NCBI RefSeq assembly: GCF_018320785.1
Contig: NC_054872.1
Location: 40,660,551 to 40,724,550, forward strand
Length of the DNA: 64,000 nucleotides
Direction: 5' to 3'
From: Cheilinus undulatus
Taxonomy: Eukaryota; Chordata; Actinopteri; Labriformes; Labridae
The position numbers and the translations under genes were made by a program. Numbering within the stretch: the stretch's first letter is position 1; each line of letters begins with the position of its first letter. Below, in pieces: positions 44,845 to 57,224 of this stretch. The notes beneath the pieces are model-generated. The model had not been told where the DNA came from and made no database searches. It worked only from the letters and a program-made list of their open reading frames with translations.

Positions 44845-47800
44845 TTTATTCATGTTTAACATGAAGTTCATTTTACATTGAACATTTTAAAATACTCTCC
44901 AAAAGTAAATTGATTCTACTTGGTAAAAAAAAAATCAAATAAATTAGGATCTTAAGCATTTTTGGAAAAAATATGATAATTCAATTTAAACTGACATTAA
45001 AAATGGTTAAAATCTGGGAGCATTTAATTTGTTGTAAATTGATTTAAAAAAGACAGGAGGGGATTATTAATCCACATTTACATGATAAATATTTGCTGCA
45101 ACTGTAAAAAAGGTCACCTACTTTCAGCATCTCCAGTGCAGACTGTACCTCAGTCAGTCATCGTCCTTGTGCATGTGAACAGCCCAAACCGGTCACCCCC
45201 CCTTTCTGGACCAATCACTGACCTCAGCCCCTCTCTCAGTGCCAAGTCATCAAGCATCTTCCGTGAGGAGTATCATAGCAGAGCAGGCAGCTGCACGTTT
45301 CCCCTCATTCTCAGGACTGTTGTTGTTCATTTTTCTGTGCGTCCATGAGAACGTAAGTGAATATCTCTTGTTCTGTTAAGTTGTATTTTACTACTGTAAT
45401 GCCGTAGTTCGCTCTGACATTTTGTTTCTTTACTTCGTGTATAGCGTGCACACAGACAGCCGTCTGGATTCTGCTGATCTGTGACTGACTTATGCTAGTT
45501 CTTAGCTTGTTTATGAACCTTTATATATTATTTCACATATAGTGATGCCTTATCTTTAGTTAGTCATCACGTTTGTTGTATATTTAAGCTCCATTAGTTT
45601 TATTTATGTCGGGAAATTGAGCCTCCACTCGCACCAGGATAGGGACCGTTGTCAAATTACTTGAATCTCCCTGTGTGTGCACTTTGTGAAACAGCATACA
45701 TACAGCTTGGAATTAGTAAATTGATGACACTCCCTTAAAGTTTAGAGACTCTTTTCTGTGTGTTAGAGTCATCCTATTGTTTATTTGTTGTTTAATAATT
45801 TCAAATGTGAGAAATAGAATGCAGTATTTGTCATTCATTCAAACTTAAGATTTAATCTGCTTTGTTGTTTCTTTTCTGTATTTTTTATTTGTAGAAACCA
45901 CACACATCCTAACGTCATAGAACAAATATCAATGTACACCATCCTCTGGCTTCATCTGAGTGAATAAGCAATAAATGAGTGGCATCTCAAAGAAAGACAG
46001 TGTGACTGGAGTAGTTTCTTCATCTTCCTGTTCTAACCGGACAACCTGTGGCATCTGCAGATATATTAACCAAATATTCCGAGTCATTCATCACTGAGGT
46101 CACAAGAGTGGTATTCAGCAACCATCACCTCCCTCACAGCAACAGTATTCAATCTTTTTTAAAATGATGTAATTAGAAGACCCACACCGAAAGAGGCACA
46201 GTTCTGCTGATTCATTCACGTTATCAGTGGTGCAGTGGTGTGTGCAGAAGTGGATATACTCTTCATTTTCAACAGGAACGTGGTACTAAATTCAATATAG
46301 GGCCCTATGAAATCCATATAATTTTTTGCCAAATTCCATTTTTTTCTGTTTTAATTTTTTGGAAATACAGTGTCCTGGGCGCAGTACGCAGGTGACCCGG
46401 GTTCGAATCCGGCCCGTGGCACTATTTCCTGCATGTCTCTCCCCACTCTCTTCCCTGTTTCCGACTCTATCCACTGTCCTATCAAATAAAGGCAAAAATG
46501 CCAAAAATAAATGTTAAAAAAAAAAAAGTGTCCTGTTTATGTTAATGAATAAAGTGTTCCTTAATTATATAGAAATAACCTTAAATTTATTGATAAAGAG
46601 CCAAATGAAGAAATCCTTCGGTTCTCTCAAACAGACAGTGATAGTAACTTAATAAGAAAGTATTGTTAAACGTGGACATAATCGTAACGTAATAATCATA
46701 ACATGGTAACATGGACATAATCGTAACGTAATAATCATAACATGGTAATGTGGACATAATCGTAATGTAATAATCATAACATGGTAACATGGACATAATC
46801 GTAACGTAATAATCATAACATGGTAACATGGACATAATCGTAATGTAATAATCATAACATGGTAACATGGACAGAATTGCGGAATTGGCCAATAAAAACA
46901 GAATCTACTATTTAACCAAGCGGCAACCTCCGGTCCTGAAAAACTAAGCCAATGCGGAAGTGCAAAACATTGCAATACCGCGAGTGTCCACCTGAGGCTG
47001 GCTGCAGGAACACCGGAAGTCCCGTCTGCACACGTTAAACAGCTGGTTTTTACACTAGAAATAAACTGGTTTACAGCCTGGTTCAAAAAAAAAAAAAGAC
47101 CAAACGTGTCTCATTAGCTAGTGTCTTATTGTGCTCTCACTGTATGGGGGTGAATGTTTTTGTACCATGATCGTTTGGATTATAATTAGGATGAAAGCTG
47201 ATTGGCGCGTCTCATTTGATTGACAGATAGCTCGGCAGGCAGAGGTTCCGTTTCTGTCAACCCGAAAGCTAGCTAGCAAGCTGACAGGAAGTCGCGGTTG
47301 ATGGGAGGGCCGTTAGGTTGATCCAAGTTCAGTTGAGACCACAATTTCAATATGGAAGCCTCCGCAAATCTGCTTCAAGAGTCGTTTGAATCTGCCTATT
47401 GTTAGCAAAGACGACTGACGTCACACAGGGTTTGTCCAATTCTTTCTACAGTTTATGTATTTAAAGTGGAAATTGAATGAATTTAACCAAAATGCTATGT
47501 TTTTTAGAAAGAATAACGTATATCTGGGAATTATGTTCCAGGGGAATACTAAAGTGTGGCAAAACTTGTGCTTCACTTCACAAACACTCAACTAGGGCCC
47601 TATGAACTCTGTTTAATTTTTTGCCAATTTCCATTTTAATTTTTTGGAATTCCGTTTTTTAACCTTTCTGCTAATTTTACAAAAAAAGTGTGTCCTGTTT
47701 ATGTAAATGAATAAAATGTTCCTTAATTATATAGAAAAACCCTGAAATTTATTGAAAAAGGGCCACAATTGGCCAAAAGCCATTGTTTGAATAACCCTGA

Positions 47801-50800
47801 TAAATAATAACTATAATTAGGGTAACAGTCAGATATTTCCAACATTTTAAGACACATCCACATGTATAATCACATCCAGTGTTAGTAACTTAATAAGGTC
47901 ACATTAAAGTTAAATGATTTAAAGTAAACCTCTTTCCTAAAGTTTTCTTTCCTCTCTCAGTCTGTAATAGTCCATGCAGTTTGATGCTGCATTGTGTTTT
48001 ACTCCTGACTGTAACGGTTCTCCCCTCATCTCTCTCCATACATTAATAACAGACCACTTCGTTAATGCAGACATGTATTGTCACGAATTGTCGTTAAGCA
48101 ACCAAAGGGAACTACAGTATCTACAGGAGGAATTGTTAAGCTAACTGATACTCGAATGTAACATCATTTTGACTACGGGACTTCTTAAAATCTCGAGTCC
48201 ATCCAATTCGAGTTTGAAGCCCTTGAGGTGTGAGCAGGTCTTCAAGTTGTATCTTCAGCTGTGTGCCTCATGTACAGACACACCTCTCTCTGCCTGACTC
48301 TCAGGTGTGGTGAGGTAAAATAACTCGAAGCATGGATGAGTTTTTCTTGTATGTGCAATATTATGTTGCATGATACTGCCCCATGTTGAGCTACATGATG
48401 TTTGCCGGTGTTTCATGCAGCTACTCTGACATGCATTGTGTTGTTTAGGAGAGGGCGGGGTGAGTGTTTGTGAAGTGAGGCACAAGTTGTGCCACACTTT
48501 AGTGATCCCCCACTTCCCAGATATACGTTCCTCTTTCTACAAAACGGAGCATTTCGGTTAAATTCATTAAATTTCCAGGACTTTCACATTAAACAGTAGA
48601 TTCCGTTTTTATTGGCCAGTTCTGTGATTCCGTCTGAGTTTCCGTTCAAATCCTAGGGCCCTATCAATATTTCCTAGTTGTTATAAAATGTAATTTATTT
48701 AGGTGGGCTACATGCCCTAAAAAATTATCCAAAGATTTATTTGTTCTTGAGTTCCTCAATGAGATACTTCTCATTTTCCTCAAGAAGGTTCAAGAAGACA
48801 TTTTTGCAGGCAGTGGCTGCTTTCAAGCAACCGCAGTAGAGCTCCCTCATCTTCTCCTGAGTGGTGGGCAGAGCTCGGACGCTATCATAACTATCCTGTT
48901 GGAGGACACCTTCGCAGAGGAGCCCATCCAGAATGGGTGCAATGTTGCTCACTCTCTGGATTAGAGCCATTCTGTGTTTATCCACAAAGTGCTTGTCTGA
49001 GAGAAAGGAGAAAAATCATCAAAAACGTTTTTGACTGGAGGTCATGTAGAGCCAGCTTGATACTTTACTAAACTATTACTATTTATTTAAAAATCTAAGT
49101 ACCATACATGAACTCAGTGTAAATAAAACTACAGATCAGTCAGTTCCCAACATCGTACTATAGTGGCAAGAAAAGTATGTAAACCCTTTGAAATGATCTA
49201 GTTTTCTGCATTAATTGGTCATTAAATGTGATCTGATCTGCATCTAAGTCACAAGTATAGACAAACACAATGTGCTTAACCTAATACCACATAAACAATT
49301 ACAATATATTAAGTCTTTATTGTACACATTCATAGGGCTGTTGGAAAAGGTAAGCGAACCCTGGACTTACTAACTGGTTTGACCTCATTTGGCAGCAATA
49401 ACCTCAACCAAGCGTTTCCAGTAGCTGCTGAACTACAGAACTGCTTATTAGGCTGTCTGGTGTGAACGGCTTTTGAGGTCATTTCACACCATCTCTATTA
49501 GAGTCAGATCTGGGCTCTGATGGGCCACTCCAAAAGGTGGAGTTTCTTTTTTTGAAGCCATGCTCTTATTTACTTCCATGTTGGGGGTCGTTATCCTGCT
49601 GCATCACACAACGATGATGGCATGCAGTCCAGGCCCTGAGGCAGCAAAGCTGCCTCAAAATAATCATGGAACATTAAGAGACGGAGATGTTTAAAAGGTA
49701 AAAATGCAAAGCCAGAACTACACTCCAGACATGGCTGCTGCACTGTGTCACTCCGCCCAGTGGTTTACTCAAGAAATAGTTCCGAGTATTTGCTTCATGT
49801 GCCGTAATGTTACATAATTATACATTATTATTTCATAGCGTGGTGAATGTGCAGGTTACAACTTGTCCATGAGAGCGTTTTGGAGTTGCTGGATTGTGTA
49901 TTTGATGAGTTTGATGAGGGAAAGCAAAAAATACTGTCTGCTTACATAGCGTTAGCTGTGCAGCTGGTATATCGGTCCCCCCACATCCAGAAACAGCTCG
50001 CACCTACAACTAAAGGAAACAAACCTATTACTAAGACTATAGGAATTATGGCAATGGGGTGAATTTGCCAAAATGTTGAAGTATCCCTTTAACAATTCTT
50101 TACCAAAGGTCTTCTGAGACCTCTTTCTTGTGAGGCACAGTTCACATCAGCAGATGCTTCTTGTGAAGAGTTACCTCAAAAGGTTTGAGTGTTTTTATGA
50201 GTCACAACAGCTCTACACCTGGCTCATATCTTATTTACTTGATTGGACTTCAGATGTGCTAACTCCTGATTCCAACTGGCTCTTATTGAAGCATAAGTCT
50301 AAGCGTTGACTTACTTTTTCCAGTAGCACAGTGAGTGTTTAATGTGTTCAAAAAGGACTTTAAATAATGTAATTGTTTGTGTGGTATTAGGCTGAGCACA
50401 TTGTATTTGTCTATACTTGTGACTTGGATGCACAATGATGATCTGTACATGAAGTCATCAGCAGATAAGATTTTTTATAGTGCAAGTGCCTCTTTACCGG
50501 CCATGGTATCTCCACCAGATGCTCCAGCTGATGGTCTTGCAGCTGAAAAAGATTGAGAAGTATTGCTTTAAAATCAATGTAAAGATCAGTGTTTCAAATT
50601 AAACAAGGAAACAAGAAAATAACTCACCATCACTGGAACCAAGCTCTGAGCGCAGTGCCTCTGTTTCTTCCACTGCAAAAAAAGGACAGATACAGTATTA
50701 GTTTCTGAATAAAATTAGTTACAAGGTTTGTTTGTTTTCTTCTGGTGGACTCTGCAGGACAATTGAGATCAATTTTACAATTTTTAGCTGTTCGTAGTAT

Positions 50801-53800
50801 TTAAAATACTTTGAACGTTTCTTCATGTTTCTTCAGTGAACTTTCTGAATAAAGATTTTGAAAGTTGATTAAACATATATGATGCTAGCGTGTCTGGGCA
50901 CAGAGACACACATCTACAAATGAACTGCTGGACAGAGGTCAGACAGCAGCAAAGATACCATGGGTAATGATTGAATAGTTTAAAAATATGGATCTATTTT
51001 CATCCATAAAGAAAGCATGAGAGAGCACCAGAGGAGCAATTTTGGTACCTAAATATACATCTCAAAAAACTAGATTATCATGAAAAAGTTCAATATTTTT
51101 TGGTGTTTGGAGTTAATTAGCTGATTGGGGTGTGGCACCATAACTTTCCAATATTGAACTTTTTCACAATATTCTAATTTTCTGAGGCATGAATTTTGGG
51201 TTTTCATGATCTGTAGGCCATAATCATCAACATTTCAATAAATAATGGTTTGAAATATTTCACTATATGTGTAATAAGTCTATATAAAATATGGGTTTCA
51301 CTTTCTGAATTGAGTGACAAAGAATACTGGATTTTTTCATGATATTCTAATTTTTTGAGATGTACCTGTATAGTTCTGCCCAAACTACACCCAGAAGCAA
51401 TCCTGAGAATGTCCACTAAAAAAATGAATACTGTATAGCCTAATATTTTTCACAAAGTAGGTGATTTACATTTCCAACATCATGCTGCCATAAAGGTTTA
51501 TGTCAACATACAATTCGGGATAGCAAGATATTTTATTAGATGTTGAACCATGCTCCCAACATCTCTTAACCCTTTAAAGCCTGAATACACAAATTATAGC
51601 CAGAAAATTCTCTTTTTTTTTGGAACTGAAATGTTTATTTCACTTTCTACTGAAATCCAAAAAAATCAAAATTTCCACAAAACTTAACATATATATATAG
51701 TATCTCATTTGATACATTAGGTGTTTTTGGTAACTGATAATCCACTTGAGGGCATTTTTATCATTCATCAGATTGTATTCAGAATTCTTTTTAGTAATTT
51801 ATTGATCTTATTGATTAGACAGAGGTATCATAAAAGTATGTATCAAATATGATACAACAGGCTTTAAGGGGTTAAACCTGGGGTTGGGAGAAACGTCTAA
51901 CAAAAAGTAATCTGGAACAGTACTCAAAATTGTTTTGCTTCTTGAGCAACTTGACATCTTTTTTTTTTTTTTTTTGCAATTTAAGTAATAAATTATGAGT
52001 TGCTTCTCCCCGTTATTGGGGGAAACAGATTTGAATTTCTCTTTTGTGGCCGAAAAAAATCACAGACAATTCATGTGCATGCACTGTTTCTGTTTCTCTT
52101 CAACCTGTTGGCACATAGCCGAAAACCAAGACTGGTATCCCAGTGGTCACAGACATGAGAACATAACACAATAGGTCTATGCTAGGGGTGTCCAAACTAT
52201 GGCCTGTGGTCCATTATTGATTGGCTTCCAGCAGATTCTAAAATTAAAATGAAAAGTGGCCCACATAATAACATGGAGTTTGTGTTTGACTGTATTGTAC
52301 TTGTAAATTTTTGATACTAGGTGGCGGTGCTATGCTCATTCTGTAAACAAACATTTTGACTAGAAGAATTCACTAACATGATTTTCTTCCATGACTAAAC
52401 TGAGAGAAAAAAACAAATGGAGTATTTGTTAACACCAAAAAATTAAAACAGTATCTTGATGTATAATACCCAGATAAATAAAGGCAAAAGATTAAAACCA
52501 CTTATAGCAGCATGGTCTGGTTTTTGAAAGAATACTGTGCCAATTATCTTCAAGCATCAAAATTTCTGTAGTAATCAAGGAACATTATGAGACAGAGATG
52601 TTTAAAAGCTAAATGCAAAGCTACACTCCAGACATGGCTGCTGCACTGAGTCACTCCACCCAGTGGTTTACTCAAGAAATAGTTCAGAGTATTTGCTTCA
52701 TGTGTTTTAATGTTACATAATTATTAGTGATGCACGATAACTATTTTTTTGAACCGATAACCGATAATTTCCTATTCCTGATGGCCGATAACCGATAATA
52801 ACCGATAAATTTTTTTCAATTGTTGATTTAACATAATAAGTTTATTTGATGTGTTTATGCACATCTGGGGGTAAGAAGGGGTTAATATGTAGTGAGCAAA
52901 GATATTTATAACTAATTTTAACTAATATCACTCGTGTTTTTCAAAAAACAAAGAACTATTCTGACTTTATAACTGTTATTATAGTTCACTTTTTTTAGTT
53001 AAACATTTGTGTACCAAGTACAACATACACAAACAACTGACATAGGTTTTCCCCCATAAAACCAAATGATAACAGGCTGTTATGCTTAACAAATGGAGAT
53101 ATTTGGGGGTCTGTTTTTTTTTTTTTTTGCTTAAGCCAGAATTAAAGTGAGCTGATGTTTTACATAAAGATTAAAAATATGCACTGACATAAGTCATATC
53201 AAAGATAGGTTAAGAATGTGAAGTCCACCGTGGTCTAACTGAATGAAACCACATCAAACAGAGCAGACAGGTATACGTCTATGAAAGTAGCGATGGATCA
53301 GGAGACTGTCAGACTGATTTTGTTATTATAAGGTTGCGCCTTTTGGCTCTGGCAAGCTTTCTGCAGTTTTCAATGCCTGCTTCAGATCAGAGCTCCGTCG
53401 TTAGGATGATGACTATAAGTGACTTATAAGATCCGTCGAGGACTTCTTTGTACTCTTTGCGACCTTTGCAGGGCAAATTCTACACACACGGTCATGTTAT
53501 CCTCCTCGCAAAGTTCTATGAGATCCATTCTCCATTTTGCTCTTTCACTAGGTCTTTCTGGTCATACAAGTTTTGACACACTCATCTAACATCCTTGCGG
53601 CACACATATTATAATAGCTCAGCTTGACCTGAAAAAACTGATGGGTATGACTCGACTCAACCCTTCTTGCATAAAAAATAGAAGCAGACCAAATATAGAA
53701 ATAAAGGCTTAGGGTTCAAAGGGTTAACTTAAAATAAACTGGTCTGACTAACCATCATCCTGATATTTTTTTGTAGGCTATGTGAGAGCTCAATTTTCAA

Positions 53801-54587
53801 AAAAAAAGTTTGGACACCCCTAGTATACGTTAAGTAAATCTCCTTGCTGATGGTCTTGTTTACTTTTTGAAGTATTTGAAAAGAGACATCTTTATTAATT
53901 TTAGCTTGTTTCATAACCTCTTTTAAACTCCACATGGTCGCTTTAAATGATGGTTAAACAAGCTTAAAGGTTAACCAACTGTGCTTTCTTTAACTGTTGT
54001 AAAGGGGGGGGGATACGAGCCTGCTTTAGAAAACGGACTGTGAAATCTAGTGAATGCTGATGGTTATAGACGATCTTTGTTTTCTCCGCGCGTAAACGAA
54101 AGTGAAAGTACATCGGAGCGGGATTGTTCAAATCAAAAAGGTTTTAAATTTCTGCTTTATTTATATACGACTAGATAAAAATGTTGTACTATAGATTAAA
54201 TATCTTAGTCGAAGGCTAAGATTTGTTTTACAAGCCTATATAGCCTATTGCTTCATATCCTGAAGCCGAAATCATGCCCCCACATGTTTGCATCAAAAAG
54301 TCTGATTTAAACCTCAACTCACTAACATACTTACAGAGTTCCTTGGCATCGTTCCCGCACTTTGCCTCCTTCAACAGATCCACAGTCACCTGAAGAGCTT
54401 TCGCCTCGGTAAAAGTAGAAACCAGGAGGTCAGTGATCTCTAGGTAGGTTTTTCCCTCCACTTGCCTGCGCCGGACTCTCGGCTCTTCCCTGCGGTCCAG
54501 CAGCCTGGTGCAGAACTTTTTGAAGTTTTCCTCTGACAGATTCTCCAGCGCGTCTGCTATGGCAGCTTTAATGGTTTTGGGAGCCAT
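44845..54587 (-). CDS. pycard: pycard/ASC copy 1, intact PYD-CARD adaptor
   Basis: ASC bridges PYD-bearing sensors to caspase-1 through its CARD and forms specks. Coding exons in transcript order: 54587-54335 (PYD), 50672-50628, 50542-50498 and 48996-48737 (CARD). This is 603 nt, 200 aa, close to the usual fish ASC length. All splice sites are GT/AG (ACTCT|gtaagt, tttgcag, GGCCG|gtaaag, ctctcag) and phases agree. PYD: ALENLSEENFKKFCTRLLDR, EEPRVRRRQVEGKTYLEITD. Linker rich in Ser, Gly and Ala. CARD: KHFVDKHRMALIQRVSNIAP and [13 protein letters not shown] conserved AATAAA (minus strand, 44,845-44,850) marks the likely transcript end, about 3.9 kb past the stop because of insertions. Introns and 3' UTR carry at least five transposons. 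Confidence 0.9.
45093..46135 (+). mobile_element. Insertion of unknown class with intron-like structure
   Basis: Absent from pycard copies 2 and 3, whose 3' UTRs run straight from tgataaatatttgc to attcaatct. On the plus strand it has an exon-like block ending GAGAAC|gtaagt at 45,352/45,353, a 540-bp segment ending tttgtag at 45,894, then an A/C-rich block with AATAAA at 45,970. No domain recognised in ORF 45,082-45,348. Confidence 0.45.
46376..46515 (+). mobile_element. tRNA-derived SINE, 5' truncated
   Basis: Box B gggttcgaatccgg, then ccactgtcctatcaaataaa and an A-rich end. Inserted in the hAT-like element. Confidence 0.72.
46671..46873. repeat. 39-bp tandem repeat, about 5 units
   Basis: Unit contains tggacataatcgtaacgtaa and taatcataacatggtaa; five units at 46,671, 46,710, 46,749, 46,788 and 46,827 with few mismatches. 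Since 39 is a multiple of 3, it produces spurious repetitive ORFs on the minus strand. Confidence 0.9.
46912..47455. repeat. Interspersed repeat, copy 2
   Basis: Same family and orientation as 16,055-16,575; runs from ccaagcggcaacctccggtc to gtccaattctttctacag. Confidence 0.65.
48737..48996 (-). CDS. pycard: pycard copy 1 CARD exon
   Basis: 260 bp, phase 1 entry, stop TAA. Encodes DKHFVDKHRMALIQRVSNIA through ENEKYLIEELKNK, a complete six-helix CARD. Confidence 0.93.
49162..50440. mobile_element. Tc1-like element in pycard intron 3
   Basis: Left end agtggcaagaaaagtatgta and right part with gtggtattaggctgagcaca are inverted copies. The same element begins at the same site in copy 3 (61,917), so it predates that duplication. 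About 49,640-50,090 is a later insertion, part of which recurs at 52,565-52,735 (agacatggctgctgcactg). Confidence 0.65.
50498..50542 (-). CDS. pycard: pycard copy 1 linker exon 3
   Basis: 45 bp, phase 1-1; encodes ARPSAGASGGDTMA. Donor GGCCG|gtaaag. Confidence 0.82.
50628..50672 (-). CDS. pycard: pycard copy 1 linker exon 2
   Basis: 45 bp, phase 1-1; encodes EETEALRSELGSSD, an acidic linker. The same exon is present in copy 2 (58,062-58,106). Confidence 0.82.
51055..51370. mobile_element. Mariner-type MITE, empty site known
   Basis: Ends acatctcaaaaaactagat and attctaattttttgagatgt are inverted copies. The paralogous site in copy 2 (58,656-58,670, ggtacctatagttct) is uninterrupted, consistent with insertion at TA. 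Confidence 0.78.
51566..51875. mobile_element. piggyBac-type MITE with TTAA duplication
   Basis: TTAA|CCCTTTAAAGCC at the left and GGCTTTAAGGGG|TTAA at the right; 302 bp between. Copy 2 has a single TTAA here (58,860-58,870). Confidence 0.85.
52182..53823. mobile_element. DNA transposon remnant, ctaggggtgtccaaact TIRs
   Basis: Terminal inverted repeats CTAGGGGTGTCCAAACT and AGTTTGGACACCCCTAG, hAT (Charlie)-like. The interior holds other fragments (52,565-52,735 repeat; gataaccgataat repeats at 52,740-52,810). No transposase recognised; target duplication unclear. Confidence 0.65.
54093..54109 (+). promoter_or_regulatory. ISRE/IRF-like motif in pycard copy 1 intron 1
   Basis: TAAACGAAAGTGAAAGT contains GAAANNGAAA, the interferon-response core, about 230 bp into intron 1. 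Copy 2 keeps GAAAGAGAAA at 59,165-59,174. Confidence 0.45.
54335..54587 (-). CDS. pycard: pycard copy 1 PYD exon
   Basis: ATG at 54587, donor ACTCT|gtaagt, phase 1 out. Encodes MAPKTIKAAIADALENLSEE through DAKEL; the basic DRREEPRVRRRQVEG segment is typical of fish ASC PYD. Confidence 0.93.
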
Positions 54588-57220
54588 TTCTCACCAGGGG
54601 ATCCCCCAGACCCTCCGCGTTTCTACATACAACCCCACCAATTTCCGGATACGTTCACAGAGGAAGACACAGAGCTCACAGTTCTCCACTCTCAGTCACG
54701 CCCTGCCGCTAGGAAGAAGGAAATGCTGCCTTCATGTGCTGTAGGAAATTTGTCACTTAAAAAGCGCAGGCAGTAGCTGTGTGTTTAAAGTGAAATCGAA
54801 TTAAATTTGTGTTCCTTTTTTAAAAATCCATGCCAAAATGAAAGACTGTGTCAAGGCTCATCGTTTATATGACTTGATGATTGTTCCTACATTTCTTTTC
54901 CTTTTTTTTTTACATACATCTGATAATTTCATTTTATCGATTTTGTTCCTCCGTTTTCAAAGCACTTCACTGTAACACAATGCATTTTCACACATAACCT
55001 ATTATGACACATTTCTAAATTCAGGGACGTTGTTAGGCCGTTTTCGGGGGGGGGGCTGAAGTCACCCTTAAATGTTCCTCAGCACCCCTTACAATAATTA
55101 CAGTAAAAACAGTAGCAAAATTAATGAAGGAATGCGCCACACCATTATGTTACTTTCTGCTTAATGTATAGGGCAGGGATACTTAACCCATGGCTCTCCA
55201 GTTTCCTGTGGCTCTTTAGTACCGAAGCAAAATGAAAACTTTATTTCCTTTTAATCTGTGTATTATTATCATCGGGTGCACTGAGGATTGCACGTAAGAG
55301 AGAGCAGAGGAAGTCCACTGGTAGTGCATCTCTTCAGTCAGCTCATTCATGGAGGTGTGCTGTTGTGTTCAAACCGCTGGCGGAGTTCGGGGGTGGCTAC
55401 ATGGGCTGAAGCTCCAGATGTTTTCATTAAAGCCCCGAACCTTTTTGGTCTCAGGGCGACTCGCTCCTCAGTTAAAGGGGACATATTATGCAAAAATCCC
55501 TTTTTCAGGCTTTTCTAACATAAATATGTGCCCCTGGCCTGTCCATAATCCCCTCAAATACCAGAAAATTCTGAGAAGGGATGAAACAGAGGGGGTTTTA
55601 GATATGCAAAAATCCAACATTGAAGTGTTTTTTCAGCAACAAACTTCATAGGCATGTTTTGGGGACCTCTGAGAACAAAATAAACTTGTCTTAAAATGGT
55701 TAAAATATGTCACTTTTAAGTTATTGATTGTGTGTGAATTTGGATGAAGTGAGTGTTCTTGTCGTCAATATGCAATCTTTGGTAAATGCTGGCGCTGAGT
55801 TGGTGAAACCAAAGTTGAATGAAGAAACTTCAGCATGGAGGACGGCAGATACAAGTAAAGTTTCTAAAGTCTGATTCAGTAGACAGCCAAAATATAGCAG
55901 GTTAATTCAGCCCGAGCTCACAGCTTTCACGTCGTGTGTGTGCTTGTGTCTGTGCCGTTTCATTCAGACTCGCCACTCTGATTAAACCTAAACACACAGA
56001 CACGCCCGTCTCACGTGTCTAGATTATGGAGCTATAACCGGGAAAATAAATATGCATCCTCCACGTTTCAGACAACACTCTTTTCTCAAAGTTTTCCTCT
56101 GAGTTCTGAACATGTTTGATTAACAGTGATCTGATCCTGAAAGCTGTGGTCAGTCTGTCTCACACACACACACACACACCCCCACACACACACACACACT
56201 GAGCACAGCAGAGATGTTAAATACAGTCTCATTTATTTATTTGAGGGGAGAAATCTCTCCCTGAAAACAAACAAAACGAGAAACCCCACTGACATTTTGA
56301 ACGAAACTCTTAGCACATACTTTAACATGAAATAATCACGGAACATTTGTGTCCTCCAAACATCAGACACAAATGTGAAATGCTGTGGCTCTGGAAAAGG
56401 TTTGTGAGGATGTCTGATCAGAGACTCACTAAAAAGATCATGCTTATGTGTTTATCATTGGTTTTTACCACTGTCTTATTCTTGTTTTTATTTTAAAGAC
56501 AATAAGATTTTTTTTGTCAAGATATTTTTATTTCCATTCTACTTTTGTATTTTTTTTCCCTTTTTTTAAAATCTTATCTTGATATTCGATCAATCAAGGA
56601 CCCTGTCTGAGGATTTGACCCTTTTTATAACAATTTTGCTTTAAAAGCTTTATTAATATGAATTTAATGTGAAATATAGCTACATTTTAAATGTATAAGT
56701 CCTCTTTTGATAAATGTGTGTGCTTTAAATTTTCTCATGCTTTTCTCCATCTCTGTGGAGTGTTTTGTATGTAATGTGGTGTGTAAATAAACAAGTCCTG
56801 CCTAAAAACTGTGGATTTCATTTACATATTGTGGGTATTGATTTATACTTGAATACTTTTTATTGTCAAAATCCAACTCTGCATCACTGTGACACAGACA
56901 CTTTTACCTTTAGGCAAAGGGAGTCATTGGCCTGCAGCTTCATGCCCTAAGGTACATCTAAGCGTAGGTGAAGGTGTACATGAAATGTGATGTATACATC
57001 CATTATTTTAATGATTAGAATGAGTATTGAGAGTGCAAAGAAGGTGTCCAGAGTGCATAAAACAGAATCAAAATGGACAGATCATTAATAAGCTGAAGAT
57101 AACATTTGACAAAATTGGAGGTGAAAACAAAAACCATCATGAACTCTGATTCACACTGTAAATTTAGATACTCTCAAAAAATTATCCACCCAAAATTCAG
57201 AGTCACACACAGAAATCAGA
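54588..57220. other. Region between pycard copies 1 and 2
   Basis: 54,588-54,900 is the 5' flank of copy 1, colinear with 59,664-59,990. 55,472-55,719 is a MITE. 56,161-56,200 is a CA microsatellite. 56,830-57,075 is the shared pycard 3' flank. No gene. Confidence 0.55.
55472..55719. mobile_element. TTAA-bounded MITE
   Basis: TTAAAGGGGACATATT at the left and AATATGTCACTTTTAA at the right are imperfect inverted repeats bounded by TTAA. About 240 bp, piggyBac-like. Confidence 0.55.
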
Positions 57221-57224
57221 ACAT

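Larger units (their letters stand above)
46291..48670. mobile_element. Composite hAT-like element (agggccctatgaa ends)
   Basis: Element 46,299-48,662 begins AGGGCCCTATGAAAT and ends CCTAGGGCCCT. It is flanked by ttcaatat (46,291-46,298) and atcaatat (48,663-48,670), a 7/8 match of an 8-bp target duplication. A second internal copy of the left end is at 47,594, indicating two nested or joined copies. The site is empty in pycard copy 2. It lies in the 3' UTR of copy 1. Confidence 0.65.
50673..54334 (-). other. pycard copy 1 intron 1, transposon-rich
   Basis: About 3.7 kb against 1.3 kb in copy 2. The difference is due mainly to a mariner MITE (51,055-51,370), a piggyBac-type MITE (51,566-51,875) and a block at about 52,000-53,925 including a TIR element. 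The rest is colinear with copy 2. Confidence 0.7.

Noticed and set aside
45082-45348. 88-aa plus-strand ORF as a host gene
   Set aside because: It begins in pycard 3'-UTR sequence and runs into an insertion absent from the paralogues; no domain recognised.
46390-46430. tRNA gene suggested by gggttcgaatcc
   Set aside because: Only box B and part of the T arm are present, followed by a SINE body shared with 36,741-36,905.
46587-47086. Repetitive minus-strand ORFs with a 13-residue unit (CYDYY-type)
   Set aside because: They are translations of the 39-bp tandem repeat in different frames; no start context or homology supports a protein.
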